Source of the DNA: Symsagittifera roscoffensis
Lineage: Eukaryota; Xenacoelomorpha; Acoela; Convolutidae
Assembly (NCBI RefSeq): GCF_963678635.1
Contig: NC_087066.1
Span: forward strand, 62,936,282 to 63,000,281
Direction: 5' to 3'
DNA length: 64,000 bases
The position numbers and the translations under genes are program-made. The notes beneath the pieces are model-generated. The model did not search any database, was not told the DNA's origin, and saw nothing but the letters and a program-made list of their open reading frames with translations. Shown piece after piece: positions 18,524 to 29,377 of the stretch. How positions within the stretch are numbered: position 1 is the first letter of the stretch; every line of letters starts with the position of its first letter.

Positions 18524-20598
18524 ACGTAGTCTCCCACCGAGTAAGCCTTTGCACCAGCTGCTTTCTTGTCGAATCTTTTCCTCTGCCTTGCCTGTGCCTG
18601 CTGAGTATTTCGTCTACACAAATCGTTCACCTCCTGTTGGCGTCTGATCACATCCCTCACGTAGACCTGTGGGGACGTTTTCTTTCCCTCATATTCTGGG
18701 TAGAAGAAGGTTAAGGGTAAAGACTTTTCGTGTCCAGTTAGCATCATGTGTGGACTGACTCCAGTGGTGGAGTGTTGCGTGCTGTTATATGCTCCCATCA
18801 CCTGTGGAAGGTATCTGTCCCAATCGGTCATGTACCTGGAACAATATACTCTCAGCATCGACACTAACGTCCTGTTCTGTCTTTCCACTAAGCCATTCGT
18901 CGGAGGGTGGTATGTCGTGGAGTGAGCCTGAGCGACCTGTGAGCGTCTCATAAGCTCTTTCGTAAGCTCTCCTACGAAAGCTGTCCCATTATCCGATTGA
19001 AACGTCATCGGACAACCATGTCTTGCTATCCACGTTTTGATCAGGTGGTCGCATGTCTCTTCCGCCGAGGCAGTTATGCAGGGCACGGCCTCTGCATACT
19101 TCGTGAAATGATCTATCATGACCAGCACCTGATTATAACCATTGTCTGTCATGCATATCTTTTGGTGATCTATTTGCACCACCTCGTTGAATTCAGACGA
19201 CTCGATCGATTGTAAAGGAAATCGCAACTTCCTTGGATCCTTGACCTGTTGGCATGACAGACATGCTGTTACCCATTTCTCGCATGCCTTTTTCATCCCA
19301 GGCCACTCAAAGCGCTTCAGGATCCTCTGATATACTTTGTCGATCCCCTGATGGCCCATCTGATCATGTGACCTGAATAATAATTCTGTCTGATAGAGTT
19401 GCGGTAACACTATCGCGTTATACTTGTATAGGACTTTGTCTTCCTCTCTTCTTTTGCAAGCCACGATCCCGTCCTTGTTCAAATATAACCTCCCTTCCTT
19501 CTGCATGAAGTATTGTCTCAGGATGCGATAACTATCCTCCTCGAGGTCCCCTTTATCCGGAGAACCATTCTCGATCCACCTTTTCAGGTTGCTTGTCATG
19601 CGATCATTTCTCTGCGCTCTTAGAAGGTCCGAGAGTCTGTATCTCGCCTTCAAGTATGTCTTCATGACCCTCATCTGACTATTCAGCTCGTTGGGCTGAT
19701 GTGTGTCTTCTTCCATCTTAACGCACCAAATCTTCGCCAACGGTTGTGTTTCTTGTTCAAACGGCTGAAGATCAGTCCTGACTACCTCTTTCTGCGGCAA
19801 CAGGCTTATCGAACGTTTCGATACCGCTATCGTTTCTAAGTCATCCGCTGCTTTGTCAAAGACATTTTCGCTTGGTATTAGGTAGCGATCACTGTCAGGA
19901 TCCTGGTACACCTCTCTGTCCAGGTCCCTTGCCCGAGTTTCCACTAGTAGCGTGTGCATCGCTAGTTCTGACAGTTCCGATCCCGAGCTCGAATTCCTGT
20001 CTGAATAGGTGTCCATTCCTGAGCTTCCTGAATTATCCGCCGTCGAAGAGGTTGTGCTGGATACTGCACGCTCCTCCAGATCATGTCTGTGCTTTCTTTG
20101 CATCCATCTGAACTCCCCTGACAAAACCTTTTGCTCTAGGTCCTGTTTCTCATCAGGAATTTCCTCGTCTATCTCAGACTCCCCGGACAAATTTCCTTGT
20201 CCCGGGTGTTGATCTTGTGATCGCTGGTTCTTCTCATCATCCGTCTCCCCGGACAAATAGTCCTGCAGCAGATTTTGTTCTACCTCTTCACCCTCTTTAT
20301 CCCGGTCCACAAAGGTGACGGTTTTCTTTCGCTTGCTGCTCCCCTGTTCTTTCTGTCCGTAAGATGTACTGGTTAAAATCTCTTGGGGTATTGAGGATAC
20401 TAGTTGCTGAACTATTGTCCTACAATCCCTCTCGTTCTCTTCGTGCTGTCGTCTGGACGGCATGATCTTCACCTTCTCACTGACTGTTAGCGATGCCACT
20501 GCTGCTGTCCACTCGGGGTCATCTCTGGTCACTTCTCTTTCTAACAATCCACCCAGCATCCGCATCACTTGTGGTGTGACTTGCACCGTTTTATCCAA
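18451..20598 (-). CDS. E1 pol: acidic linker and integrase core
   Basis: 715 codons, in the same frame as the RT ORF upstream and separated from it by a single TGA (20602-20604). Residues 1-350 are a polar linker between RNase H and integrase, with three LSGE repeats (YLSGET, NLSGES, VLSGEF) and a Ser-rich patch. Then comes the HHCC zinc finger (HDQMGHQGIDKVYQRI, CLSCQQVK) and the DDE core: VQIDHQ, FQSDNGTAF, NGLVERQNRTL. The enzyme would insert element cDNA. An unusual linker length for Gypsy pol. Confidence 0.88.
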   Translation of the reverse strand: MDKTVQVTPQVMRMLGGLLEREVTRDDPEWTAAVASLTVSEKVKIMPSRRQHEENERDCRTIVQQLVSSIPQEILTSTSYGQKEQGSSKRKKTVTFVDRDKEGEEVEQNLLQDYLSGETDDEKNQRSQDQHPGQGNLSGESEIDEEIPDEKQDLEQKVLSGEFRWMQRKHRHDLEERAVSSTTSSTADNSGSSGMDTYSDRNSSSGSELSELAMHTLLVETRARDLDREVYQDPDSDRYLIPSENVFDKAADDLETIAVSKRSISLLPQKEVVRTDLQPFEQETQPLAKIWCVKMEEDTHQPNELNSQMRVMKTYLKARYRLSDLLRAQRNDRMTSNLKRWIENGSPDKGDLEEDSYRILRQYFMQKEGRLYLNKDGIVACKRREEDKVLYKYNAIVLPQLYQTELLFRSHDQMGHQGIDKVYQRILKRFEWPGMKKACEKWVTACLSCQQVKDPRKLRFPLQSIESSEFNEVVQIDHQKICMTDNGYNQVLVMIDHFTKYAEAVPCITASAEETCDHLIKTWIARHGCPMTFQSDNGTAFVGELTKELMRRSQVAQAHSTTYHPPTNGLVERQNRTLVSMLRVYCSRYMTDWDRYLPQVMGAYNSTQHSTTGVSPHMMLTGHEKSLPLTFFYPEYEGKKTSPQVYVRDVIRRQQEVNDLCRRNTQQAQARQRKRFDKKAAGAKAYSVGDYVWVFLNVIPPKGIKKLLKNGGDPS

Positions 20599-20601
20599 TA
20601 A

Positions 20602-22180
20602 TCAGAGGCTGTTTATATTCATGCGAGAGAGTTCTTGCTGGACCAGGTTCGAGCGCAGCAACAAATCCAAGGGGACCGGGTCCTCCTTGGACAGGATCTT
20701 TATCTCGGCTGCTTTCTCTACAGGTAACTCAGGGTGCCCTGGAATTGGATGTCCAGACTTATCCAACCATCTCGTTAAGGGAAGCGCTTCATAAGTTTCT
20801 TTGTCCAGAAACGAGAATCCCTCCTTTATTTCCGCCTGATTGGCCTGCTTCTGCTCCAATCTTTCATAGAACTCAGTTTTCTTGCTGAGGCTGTCAGCAT
20901 TCTGGTGTTTATCACGCATCCTATGTTCGATTATCATATGGTAGCCATCCAGTCTTACTATCCATCTACCAATATAACTCTGATCCATCGAGTAGGTCTT
21001 CAACCAGGATAACGCTCTGTTGTCCACGCGTAACTTGAATGGAGCGCTCCCCAAGTATGCACGGTACTTCTCCACGAAGGTGACTACTGCAAACATTTCT
21101 GCTTTTGGTGCGCCATATTTCATCTCTGTGTCACTCAAGACTTTGCTGCCGTATGCAATGGGACGGAGAACTGTTCTTCCGTTCCATTCTTGCTCTTGAT
21201 GCAAGATTCCTGAGATGGCCACCACCGATGCGTCTGTGTCGAGAACATACATGCCCTTTTCTGTAGGCATGCCCAGCACTGGCGCTTCGCACAGTTCCCG
21301 GTTTATGTTCTCGAAAGCAAACTGTGCCTCATCGTTCCATTCGAACTTTTTCCCTTTGTTGCGCATCAGCTTCTGCATCGGGTACACCTTGTCCGCATAT
21401 CTTTTTATGAATTCTCGGTAGTAATTGGCAAACCTTAGGAAGCTCAGGGGCTGTGTGTCCGTTCTGGGGGCTTTCCATGTCAACACTGCTTCCACTGCTT
21501 CCGGGTCCGGCCTCACACCATGCCTATCCACCATTCTTCCTAGGTACTTAATCGAGTCCCTAAGGATTTCACATTTCGATGGTTTGCACTTTAATCCTGC
21601 TCTTTTCATGCATCCAAAGACCTCATCGAGCCTATCAATGTGGTCTTCCAGGGTCGGTGTCGCTATGACTACGTCATCCACGTAACACATCACGAGATTC
21701 CCGTACTTCTTGGTCACTCTCGTCAAAGCCTGAGCCATCAGTGTTTGAAAAGTGGCCGTTGCATTGCACAAGCCGAAGGGCATCCTCTTCCACTGGTACA
21801 ATCCCAATTCGCACGCGAATCCGGTTTTCTCTCTGTCCTTCTTCCGCAGAGGGACCTGCCAGAAGGCAGAACCTAAGTCCAATGTGGTGAAGAACTTGGC
21901 ATCACCAAGCTTAGATAGGCTCTCGTCTATTCGCGGTATCGGGTACGCATCTTTTATCGTTACCGCGTTCAAGTAACGAAAGTCGCAACAAAATCTAAGC
22001 TGCCCCCTTTCTTTTTCGCCATTAATACTCCGCAAGCCCATGGCGATTTCGAGGGTTCTATCATATCGTATTCAAGCAACATTTCTATTTCCACTCGGCA
22101 AGCTTCCGATTTGTGTGGCGTCATTCGCCTTGCGCCTTCCCTATGGGGAACGGCGCCCTCTTCTAGTTCAATTGCACTTT
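20602..22180 (-). CDS. E1 pol: reverse transcriptase and RNase H
   Basis: Open from about 22041 to a TGA at 20602-20604. RT motifs: CCDFRYLNAVT, YPIPRIDESL, FTTLDLGSAFWQVPL, MPFGLCNATATF, and the catalytic CYVDDVVIATP. The RNase H reads YVLDTDASVVAISG, the Glu of KAEMFAVV, LRVDNRALSWL and HQNADSLSK. This is the only RNase H in the window among the Gypsy copies. The RT N-terminal edge (22041-22180) is in another frame (homology to E2 SPWS... region). Confidence 0.9.
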
Positions 22181-22187
22181 AATCCTT

Positions 22188-23254
22188 TTAGATTTGGCCA
22201 ATAGATTTTAATTCATTAATCCTCTTTAAAATTTTATCTTTATTGGCCTGATAAGGACAGTCTTTCACACTATATTTCTTCAAGTTTTGTGTCTCCTCAT
22301 AGTCGTTCCTCATCGGCAAAGCGTAGCCAAGCTTCTTTCCACGCTGGATTGAAACCGTGGTGTCCAGTGTGTTCAACAACACACTGACACACAGTCCGTT
22401 TCGCGTTACCGAGAAGCTCCGGCCTAAAATCACCGAACTCTGACTATTTGGATTCGGTACTAAGCAAACCGGTTTACTATCACTTAACGAATTCAAATTT
22501 CTCATTCTAAAAATTGCTACCACAGCTTGTCCTGGTTGTAATTTTACTTTTCTATCCAAAAAAATTGGTACTTGTTTTCGTCTGTTATTATCCTATTAAT
22601 TGGTCTCTTAACATACTTTCGGTCCGGGTTTCTAATCCGTATCAGACCGTTGTTCAAGTCAATCATCACGTCAAAATTCCTGACAAAATCTCTGCCCAGG
22701 ATGAATTGGTCGGCATCGTCCAGGTTCTCTACCACCAGGAAGCTCATCCAAAGATCCCGTCCTCCCATGTGGAGGACCGTTATTGGTGTTCTCCCGGCCA
22801 CGTAGATAGCTCCTCGATTGGCGGCGGCCAGTCGGAGATTCGTTGGAATTAGATCTTCCCGCGTGAAGCCCATTCTTTCCCAAGTTTTTATCGGCATCAC
22901 ACTCACTAACGCTCCTGTGTCCAGAAGCCCTGTGACTCCGAGTTTTGTTCCGTTGGTGTCGAGCAGATGTGCGGTCACATCTGCTTCATACCTAATGTGT
23001 ACTGCGTCTTGTTCCATCATGGCGTCATGGCCTATCCTGTGGACCTTGAGTTACTCTTCTCCCAAATAGATCTGCCCCATTTGGTCATCATCTGTTGTTA
23101 CATAAGTCCTGGTGTAGATACTGATTCCATCCACGTTCAGCATTACTTGATACGGCCCATAGACCTCTAGGTAGCGTCCATGAAATTTCTTCATGCGAGG
23201 ACCACCCGTCGTTAGTAGTGCTCGCACAGCTCTCGACTCGGTGCGTGGCTCCAC
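22188..23254 (-). pseudogene. E1 pol: retropepsin-type aspartic protease and connector, with stops
   Basis: Three frames cover the region: 23051-23254, 22544-23020 and 22188-22559. The protease is clear: LLDTGALVSVMPIKTW with the catalytic DTG near 22920, and FILGRDFVRNFDVMID near the C-terminus. A TAA at 23051 replaces a Glu codon of E2, and a frame change occurs near 22550. About 200-250 bp of the protease-RT connector seen in E2 (37615-37855) is missing here. Confidence 0.82.
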
Positions 23255-23263
23255 CAGCCTCAG

Positions 23264-24016
23264 TTAATCTGCATATTTGTCCAAGTGCATCAAAGTGAAC
23301 TCGGATGATTCACTCAGATTTCTGATCACCTGATGTCCAGCCACTGAGATTATCGACTGTATCTTGCTTCCTTGCGGCACCATGCCGAACCTCTGACCGG
23401 AGATCACATTAAGCTTCATGCTCAAACTGCTTGGTGCTTTAGTTTCCTCGAACTCCGTTGCTTCGAAGGTATTCAGTTGCTCCTGAAGTTTTTCATTCTC
23501 CAGTTCAAGTTTCACTTTTTGTTCGATCTCTTTCGTTACTAGTTCCTGCTGCACTCTATTTAGAGCATCCCTCGCGGCTGCCTTATAATCGATCTTGAAG
23601 TCGTGAGCCGCAGTTGCTGGTTCCGGCTCATGTGTCTCCTCTATTACTGCTTGCATTTTCTTTGCCGCCAGTTCTTGAGGTTTATCCTTTCTGTGTGCTT
23701 CTGCTTCACTCAAAAGTCGAGCCTTGCTGGCTTTCACTCCTGACCAAGCTTCTTCATGTCTTGGATGCTTAATGTCTGCCACTGCATCCCAGAATTGCGG
23801 ACAATCTGATTTAAAATGACCTTCCAAGTTGCAAAAGAAACACCTCGGGCCGAGTTTTGCAATTACTCCTCTCATGAAATCCTCATGGTCCAACTCTGAC
23901 GCATCTTCGTCCTCGAGGCTAAAGCCTATTGCTTTCATGCCTTGTTTGTAAGCTGGGCATGCTGACACATGATGGTCCGTTGAACTGCAATTAGCACAAG
24001 AGCGTCTCTTGTCCAT
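23264..24016 (-). CDS. E1 nucleocapsid region: two CCHC zinc knuckles and coiled coil
   Basis: 250 codons in a different frame from gag. Two CX2CX4HX4C knuckles: CANCSSTDHHVSAC and CFFCNLEGHFKSDC, which would bind element RNA. A Glu/Lys-rich coiled coil follows (EQKVKLELENEKLQEQL). It ends at a TAA where E2 has a Tyr codon (KYAD then stop), so it was originally continuous with the protease. Comparison with E2 shows one G missing near 24059, which causes the gag frame change. Confidence 0.82.
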   Translation of the reverse strand: MDKRRSCANCSSTDHHVSACPAYKQGMKAIGFSLEDEDASELDHEDFMRGVIAKLGPRCFFCNLEGHFKSDCPQFWDAVADIKHPRHEEAWSGVKASKARLLSEAEAHRKDKPQELAAKKMQAVIEETHEPEPATAAHDFKIDYKAAARDALNRVQQELVTKEIEQKVKLELENEKLQEQLNTFEATEFEETKAPSSLSMKLNVISGQRFGMVPQGSKIQSIISVAGHQVIRNLSESSEFTLMHLDKYAD

Positions 24017-26397
24017 ATCATCCCTCGGTTTGTACCAATTGTTCCCTTGGTTTGCTGGTCGTTGTTAAAATTGCCATAATTGTTCTTGTAATATCCAGAT
24101 CTCGAAGGTAGTTTCAACAAAAGATACTCTTTTGATTTGAGCCTCAACTCCTCCGGTGTTGGCGCATTGGTTGATAGTGGTGTGTAATGCGTTGCTAGCA
24201 TCGTACGAAGTTCATCATTCATCACACCATCGATAAATTTCGAGGCTACGGCCAAGTTCATCCTTCGGTTTGACTCGTCCGGTTGGCTGCGTCTCCTCAG
24301 CATTTCCAAATCGTCGAGAAACTTGTCTATCGTTTCATCTTCTGGTTGCCTCCGTTTCTCGAAGCGCATCATCACCTGATGCCCCTGCACCCCTGATCCA
24401 AAACGGTTTAACAAGATTTCGAAGATTTTCTCAGCAGTGTCACGTTGATATTGCTTCTTGGCCATGACACAGTTCAGGGCTGTCCCTTCTAAGTTGTTGG
24501 TGAGCGCGCTGCATTCCTGTCTCTCCGACAAGTCCTCTTCCTCGAAATGCAGCTTCATTACCTCTATCCAGGTATCAATACAGCCATCAGATTCGTCTTT
24601 GTAGCATCTTGGTTTCTTAAAGACTCTTCTGGACTTCTCACTGCGTTCATTGGTTCTGGATAACCTTGTCAGGAATGTCTCCAAAGACCTGTTTAGGGGT
24701 TCAAATGCTGTGGCCATTGCCGTAGCATCCCTTGAGTGTCCCGCTTGAGTGTCCTCACACCTCGTCAAAGGCTCTGTATGCGGTGCATCCCTGCAATCCG
24801 AATCGCCGTGAGTGTTTCCCTCTTGGCCTACATGACTCCTCCTCGGGCTCGCATGCCCCCTGTTGCCAGAATCACTTCTCCCAGTCGCATGTGTGCCTTG
24901 CGTTGGTCGTTCGTTAGAGGTTTGTCTGTTCCCCGTTGAACTTGCTCTACTGCTCGGGCCCCATGCTCCATTACCCCTTGTGGCATAGCCTGATGAACTG
25001 CCCCTGCCTCTAGTGGATCCGTACGTCTTCCTCTTTTGATGTTCATTGAAGTTCACCCTCGGTTCCCTGCTGGGACCTGCCGAGTTCGGTTCTTCTTCTT
25101 TTGGTCCACTCTTGCTGCTTTGTAGCCCGTCCAACCTATCCATGATAGCCTGAGTTCGCCTCTCCATCATCGCGTCTATCTTTGTGTCAAGAGTCCCAAG
25201 AGACTGCTCTTGTTGAATTCTTAACTTCTCCATGTCGTCTCTTAAGCGTAACTCTCGCTGTTCCGCCTCTCTTGTCATTCGCGACAAGTTCCTCGCCATA
25301 TGTTCGTCCGTTCTTGCTTTCAAGCGTTTTTCGCTCCTGCCAACTTCTTGTCTGTTGCGGTTTATTTCTTCCCGCAGACTCTCTCTTTCAATGTGGACTG
25401 CCCTTTCTAGTTCACTCATCCTTATTGACATCTGCTCGTTTTGTTGTCCTAAACTGTCCACTATGTTGTTTAAGGCTTCTTCTAGTGCTGCCCCGTTATC
25501 CACGAGTGGCGTCACTAGTGGTGGTGTAACCCTGTCGGTCCCAGGTAGCTTCGTGCTGGTCGAGATCCGGCCCTTAACTCTCTGCCTCGACGTCTTTTCA
25601 TTATCTATTTCAGGATCCGCTAACGCGTTGCCTAGCCATCTGGTTCTACTCTCTCCAGTTTGTGGCTCTGAATTTGTCCTAATCGCGAAGTCTTTTGACT
25701 GGCCCGTTGTGTTTGCCTCTTTGCTTATCGTTGTCACTACACCAAATTTGTCCATGGTTCCAGTCTCTCTTCCGACGTGTGCCTCATTTTCCTGGATTGA
25801 ACTATTGAGGCTGACTTGAGATCCAAAGTCCCCTTGCTCCTCTTCATCCTCTTCCTCCTGGGATTCACCGTCGTTTCCTGCTCCTCCTCCCATGCTGAAT
25901 GGAAAGATGTTTCCGAAGGTGTTCTTCATTCTTTCTGAGAATGATGATGACGTTGTTTGTTTCCCAGTTCCTCCTGCCATCAAAGTGTTGTCTGTCGGAG
26001 ATCTTCTAGTTGCCGTTACTTCAGTTGAGATGTCGGACAGTTCCGACATCTCCTCTCGATCCAATGTCCCGGTGGAAGTGGCACAATCATGGCCTTGTTC
26101 TACCGGAGTAGATTCACTCGCCAGCCTTCTGCCTCTCCCTTCCAGTCCATTTAGTTCCTGGTTGTCGTTCATGGTATGGTCCGTATTGACCTCCACTTCT
26201 AACAGTTCTTTTCGCTCTTCTGAGGTCTTCTGACTTCTCGTTTCAACCATTCTGCCTGAAACCGTCTCCCCTTTATCAGACCGGGATCGCTTGATCCAAT
26301 CCACAAAAAGATCGGTCATCGTTTTTCTTTGCTTTTCAGGTATGAATTTCCTAGAGCTATTACCTCGTTTTGGTATCCTTGACTTGTCCAGACTCAT
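23935..26397 (-). CDS. E1 Gag (capsid precursor)
   Basis: 820 codons from the ATG at 26395-26397. The long N-terminal half is polar and acidic with a central coiled coil (EELNNIVDSLGQQ, MSELERAVHIERESLREEI, MTREAEQRELRLRDDMEKL), then a Gly/Arg/Ser-rich stretch. The Gypsy capsid domain lies at about residues 575-740: DTWIEVMKLHFEEEDL, ALNCVMAKKQYQ, IFEILLNRFGSG, TIDKFLDDLEMLRRRS. The true product continues into the zinc-knuckle frame; the last 25 residues after the frameshift near 24059 are not original. Confidence 0.85.
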   Translation of the reverse strand: MSLDKSRIPKRGNSSRKFIPEKQRKTMTDLFVDWIKRSRSDKGETVSGRMVETRSQKTSEERKELLEVEVNTDHTMNDNQELNGLEGRGRRLASESTPVEQGHDCATSTGTLDREEMSELSDISTEVTATRRSPTDNTLMAGGTGKQTTSSSFSERMKNTFGNIFPFSMGGGAGNDGESQEEEDEEEQGDFGSQVSLNSSIQENEAHVGRETGTMDKFGVVTTISKEANTTGQSKDFAIRTNSEPQTGESRTRWLGNALADPEIDNEKTSRQRVKGRISTSTKLPGTDRVTPPLVTPLVDNGAALEEALNNIVDSLGQQNEQMSIRMSELERAVHIERESLREEINRNRQEVGRSEKRLKARTDEHMARNLSRMTREAEQRELRLRDDMEKLRIQQEQSLGTLDTKIDAMMERRTQAIMDRLDGLQSSKSGPKEEEPNSAGPSREPRVNFNEHQKRKTYGSTRGRGSSSGYATRGNGAWGPSSRASSTGNRQTSNERPTQGTHATGRSDSGNRGHASPRRSHVGQEGNTHGDSDCRDAPHTEPLTRCEDTQAGHSRDATAMATAFEPLNRSLETFLTRLSRTNERSEKSRRVFKKPRCYKDESDGCIDTWIEVMKLHFEEEDLSERQECSALTNNLEGTALNCVMAKKQYQRDTAEKIFEILLNRFGSGVQGHQVMMRFEKRRQPEDETIDKFLDDLEMLRRRSQPDESNRRMNLAVASKFIDGVMNDELRTMLATHYTPLSTNAPTPEELRLKSKEYLLLKLPSRSGYYKNNYGNFNNDQQTKGTIGTNRGMIWTRDALVLIAVQRTIMCQHAQLTNKA

Positions 26398-29351
26398 TCT
26401 CTATTTGTCACTTATTAATGCCTATACTTAACCCGATTGCTAAATACCTTATAGTTTTATTAACAAAAATAATGACACAACACAATAATTTTCACAAGAT
26501 TCTATTAGATAGTGACCACGAATCCCTGTATGTTATCAGAGTACAGTCTGTATAAAATTTATTCACACTAACCGATTATCGGTGGTAAGATTTGAAAACT
26601 AGCACAATATGATGTTATCAGTCAATTTAAAAGATAGTGTACTCACTACCCAATCAAGCACAGTTTATGTTGACTTAAAATCAAAAACAAAAATATATAT
26701 ATTGACAGAATATGAATGTCTCTAAAAAAACGTATGTGTAATGTACTTTTAGTCGGTCGCAGTACAATAGTCGAACTTGTCTTTTAAAGAAAAAGCTTTC
26801 CCTGCTCGGTGCTGCACCAAACAGACAAAACTTTGAAGGCAGTAGTTTTCTCAAGTGGGCGGCTATTGCACCCACCGAGTACTATGTTACCTATCTGCCT
26901 TCGGACTGCCCGAGCTAGACCTACTAAAATCCTCAGGGCAGTCACTTTTCCCAAAAACGAATTATGTTACAATCCACACCAATGAATCACGCTCTTTTTA
27001 ATTTAGACTTAGTGTCGCGAATATCCGAGTTCGGATCTGTTTTGTTTTGGTCTGGTTCTTATTGAAAGGCAAGTTACCAGTGCAGTCACTGATAGCTAGC
27101 CTGTGTGCTAATAACCTAATACCTCTCACTTTTTAGTCTTACTTTCGCCTACCTTTAAGTCCTTTAATAAAATAATACCCCTCCGGGTTGGCACAAATAG
27201 GACCCTTCCGGACTGGCAGAATCTAGACCCCTCCGGATTGGGACCCCTCTGAGTTAGTTATTATAAGACCCCTCCGGATTTGGACCCCTCCGAATTAGCA
27301 AGTATAAGAACCCTCCGGATTCGGAACCCTCCTAACTAGAAAAAAAATTTTGACCCCTCCGGATTGGGAACCCTCCGGTTTTGTAAAAGTAGCTTTTCGG
27401 AGATTTCTTACTTTCAAACTATACCCCTCCGGATACGTTCTCCGATGCAATTTTGCTCTTTCAATTAACTAGGAAGGGTATGCACTACTTTCCTAGACCC
27501 TTCCGGATTGAAGTTAAGCCTCTTATTTCACAATTCACACTAACGGTGAAGGGTCTTATCGCTCGCCTAACTTCGGCTCGCTTAAGCTTTTGCTGTGCCT
27601 TTAGCCTTCCCTTTTTGTCCAGAACAGCCTAAAGTTACTTTATTCAACCGCTATTACCTTTTGTTAGGGGTATAAGGGCTTTTTTAAAAAATTTTTGTAA
27701 AACGTGAAGGGTGTAACCCTTCCAAATTGAGGAATTTGCTAAAAACAATCTCAAAAAATTTTCACGCTTACTTTTCCGAAAAATTTTTGGTAACCTATCA
27801 GTAAGCTCAGCTAATTTCTGATCTATTGGTACCAAGATCAACTCGATATGCCCAGTAGTTTCAAAGTTATTAACCAAAACGTCTTTTTTCTAAACTCAAA
27901 AATTTTTCTCTCTTATAGGTTCCGCCTAACTTTTTCCGCAAATCAGGTCCTTTCGACCTAAAAATTATTGATCCGAGCTCAAAAGGCCTATACTCTTCTA
28001 GTTCAATGCAAAAGACCCGATCTAAAACGCTTTTGCTGAAAAAATTTGCGAAAAACTATGCTACCTGTACCCCTCCGGATTGATGAATCCACCAAATCAA
28101 ACACGTTAAGTTCGATTTCTCTGCAACCCGGAAGGCTTTCGGGTAGCGGGTTTTAAAACTTGTAGATTCACTAGTGGACGTTGTCCGAACAACTATTTTT
28201 ACTGTTGTAACTCAAAAATTTCAAAAAATTTTCTAAATTTATCGTGTTTTGTTTTCTCAAAAATCACCAAATTTCGGTTCTCGGTACCAAAATAGTTCCA
28301 ACCACTTTCGAACTAAACTTAACCGGTTCTCTCTATTATGGTAGTGCAGTTACAATGTAACACACTAACTTAGCGCTTTTTTCCGTTTCAAAAAATATCG
28401 ATATTTCAAAAATCGCGACTTATGGGGGGATCAAATTATCGCTATTTTGACCCTAAAAACCGGTCTGTTTTCGTTGTTTTTGACTGAAAAACGATATAAG
28501 ACTATTAATATAGGCTATATAATTAATAATAGTAGTAATACTATACCCCTCCGGGTTTGTTTAATATCCGAATTAAGGTGCTTAACTCGGATATTCGCAG
28601 TTCGGTGAAGGGTCACTACAGTGCAGCACTGTCGAGCCCCCCACAGATTACTATCTTAATTTTTGTACCAAAAGGGACACAAAACTTGCTAACGATACCC
28701 AACAGTCGATTGTTGTTGTCGTTGAGCCCCTTCTTGTTGCTCCTTGTACTGCTTGCCGGATCAGTCTTCTCCCAAGACCCCTCCGAATTGAGCGCAAATC
28801 AGCTGACCCTTCCGGATTGAGCGCAATTTATCATTAACGTGCTTAAATGCTCAAATAACCCTACAGTACAAGCCTCACAAACGGGCTCCAAAACTGATCG
28901 TAACAATCTTGACTGATATAAATGCCTGTAACAACAATATATCTATCAACAACAAACGGTAGGGTCGGATCACATCTTGTCTGGGGGGATGATTTCTACT
29001 GATTTTTTACTTTTTTTTACTATTTTTGGTTTTTTCGGTTATTTTTTTATGTTTTTTGTTTTTCTTGGGTACTATACTACTTTTTGTTTGGTTATATATA
29101 TCTTTAAGTGTTTTTGGTCACAAACCATTCAGGAGATGACGGGACCGCGAATCCCCCCACCCTTCCTGGTTCGTGAATTTTCGGTCTTAACTAAGTTAAA
29201 AAGCTTATTCACGGTAATCCGGAAGGCTTCCGCGTTCCGAACTACCCTTCCACCCCGACGGTTTAGGCCTATTAAGGGCGTTAATGTGAGCATCCGCTCG
29301 GCGCGGAGTGCTCGTTAATGGTTCCGCCGGTCATGATGTTAAAAAGAATAA
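26398..29351 (-). other. Leader of E1
   Basis: 2.95 kb between gag and the PBS, no credible gene. It contains the double hairpin (26849-26940), an array of diverged CCCCTCCGGATTGG repeats (about 27170-27480) and AT-rich sequence. It aligns with the E2 leader, which is longer because of an 802-bp repeat expansion. Confidence 0.7.
26849..26940 (-). promoter_or_regulatory. Leader double hairpin (E1)
   Basis: Hairpin 1 (26849-26878): CTC..GTGGG pairs with CCCAC..GAG. Hairpin 2 (26905-26940): CTGCCCGAG pairs with CTCAGGGCAG with one bulged A. The position and order equal those in E3, but the stem of hairpin 2 has different paired bases (TTGCC/GGCAA there). Confidence 0.6.
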
Positions 29352-29366
29352 CACCCAGGAGCGCCA
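29352..29366 (-). promoter_or_regulatory. Primer binding site of E1
   Basis: The minus strand reads TGGCGCTCCTGGGTG, 11 nt from the LTR end at 29378. It is shared with E2, E3 and E4. Confidence 0.6.
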
Positions 29367-29377
29367 TAAAACATCTA

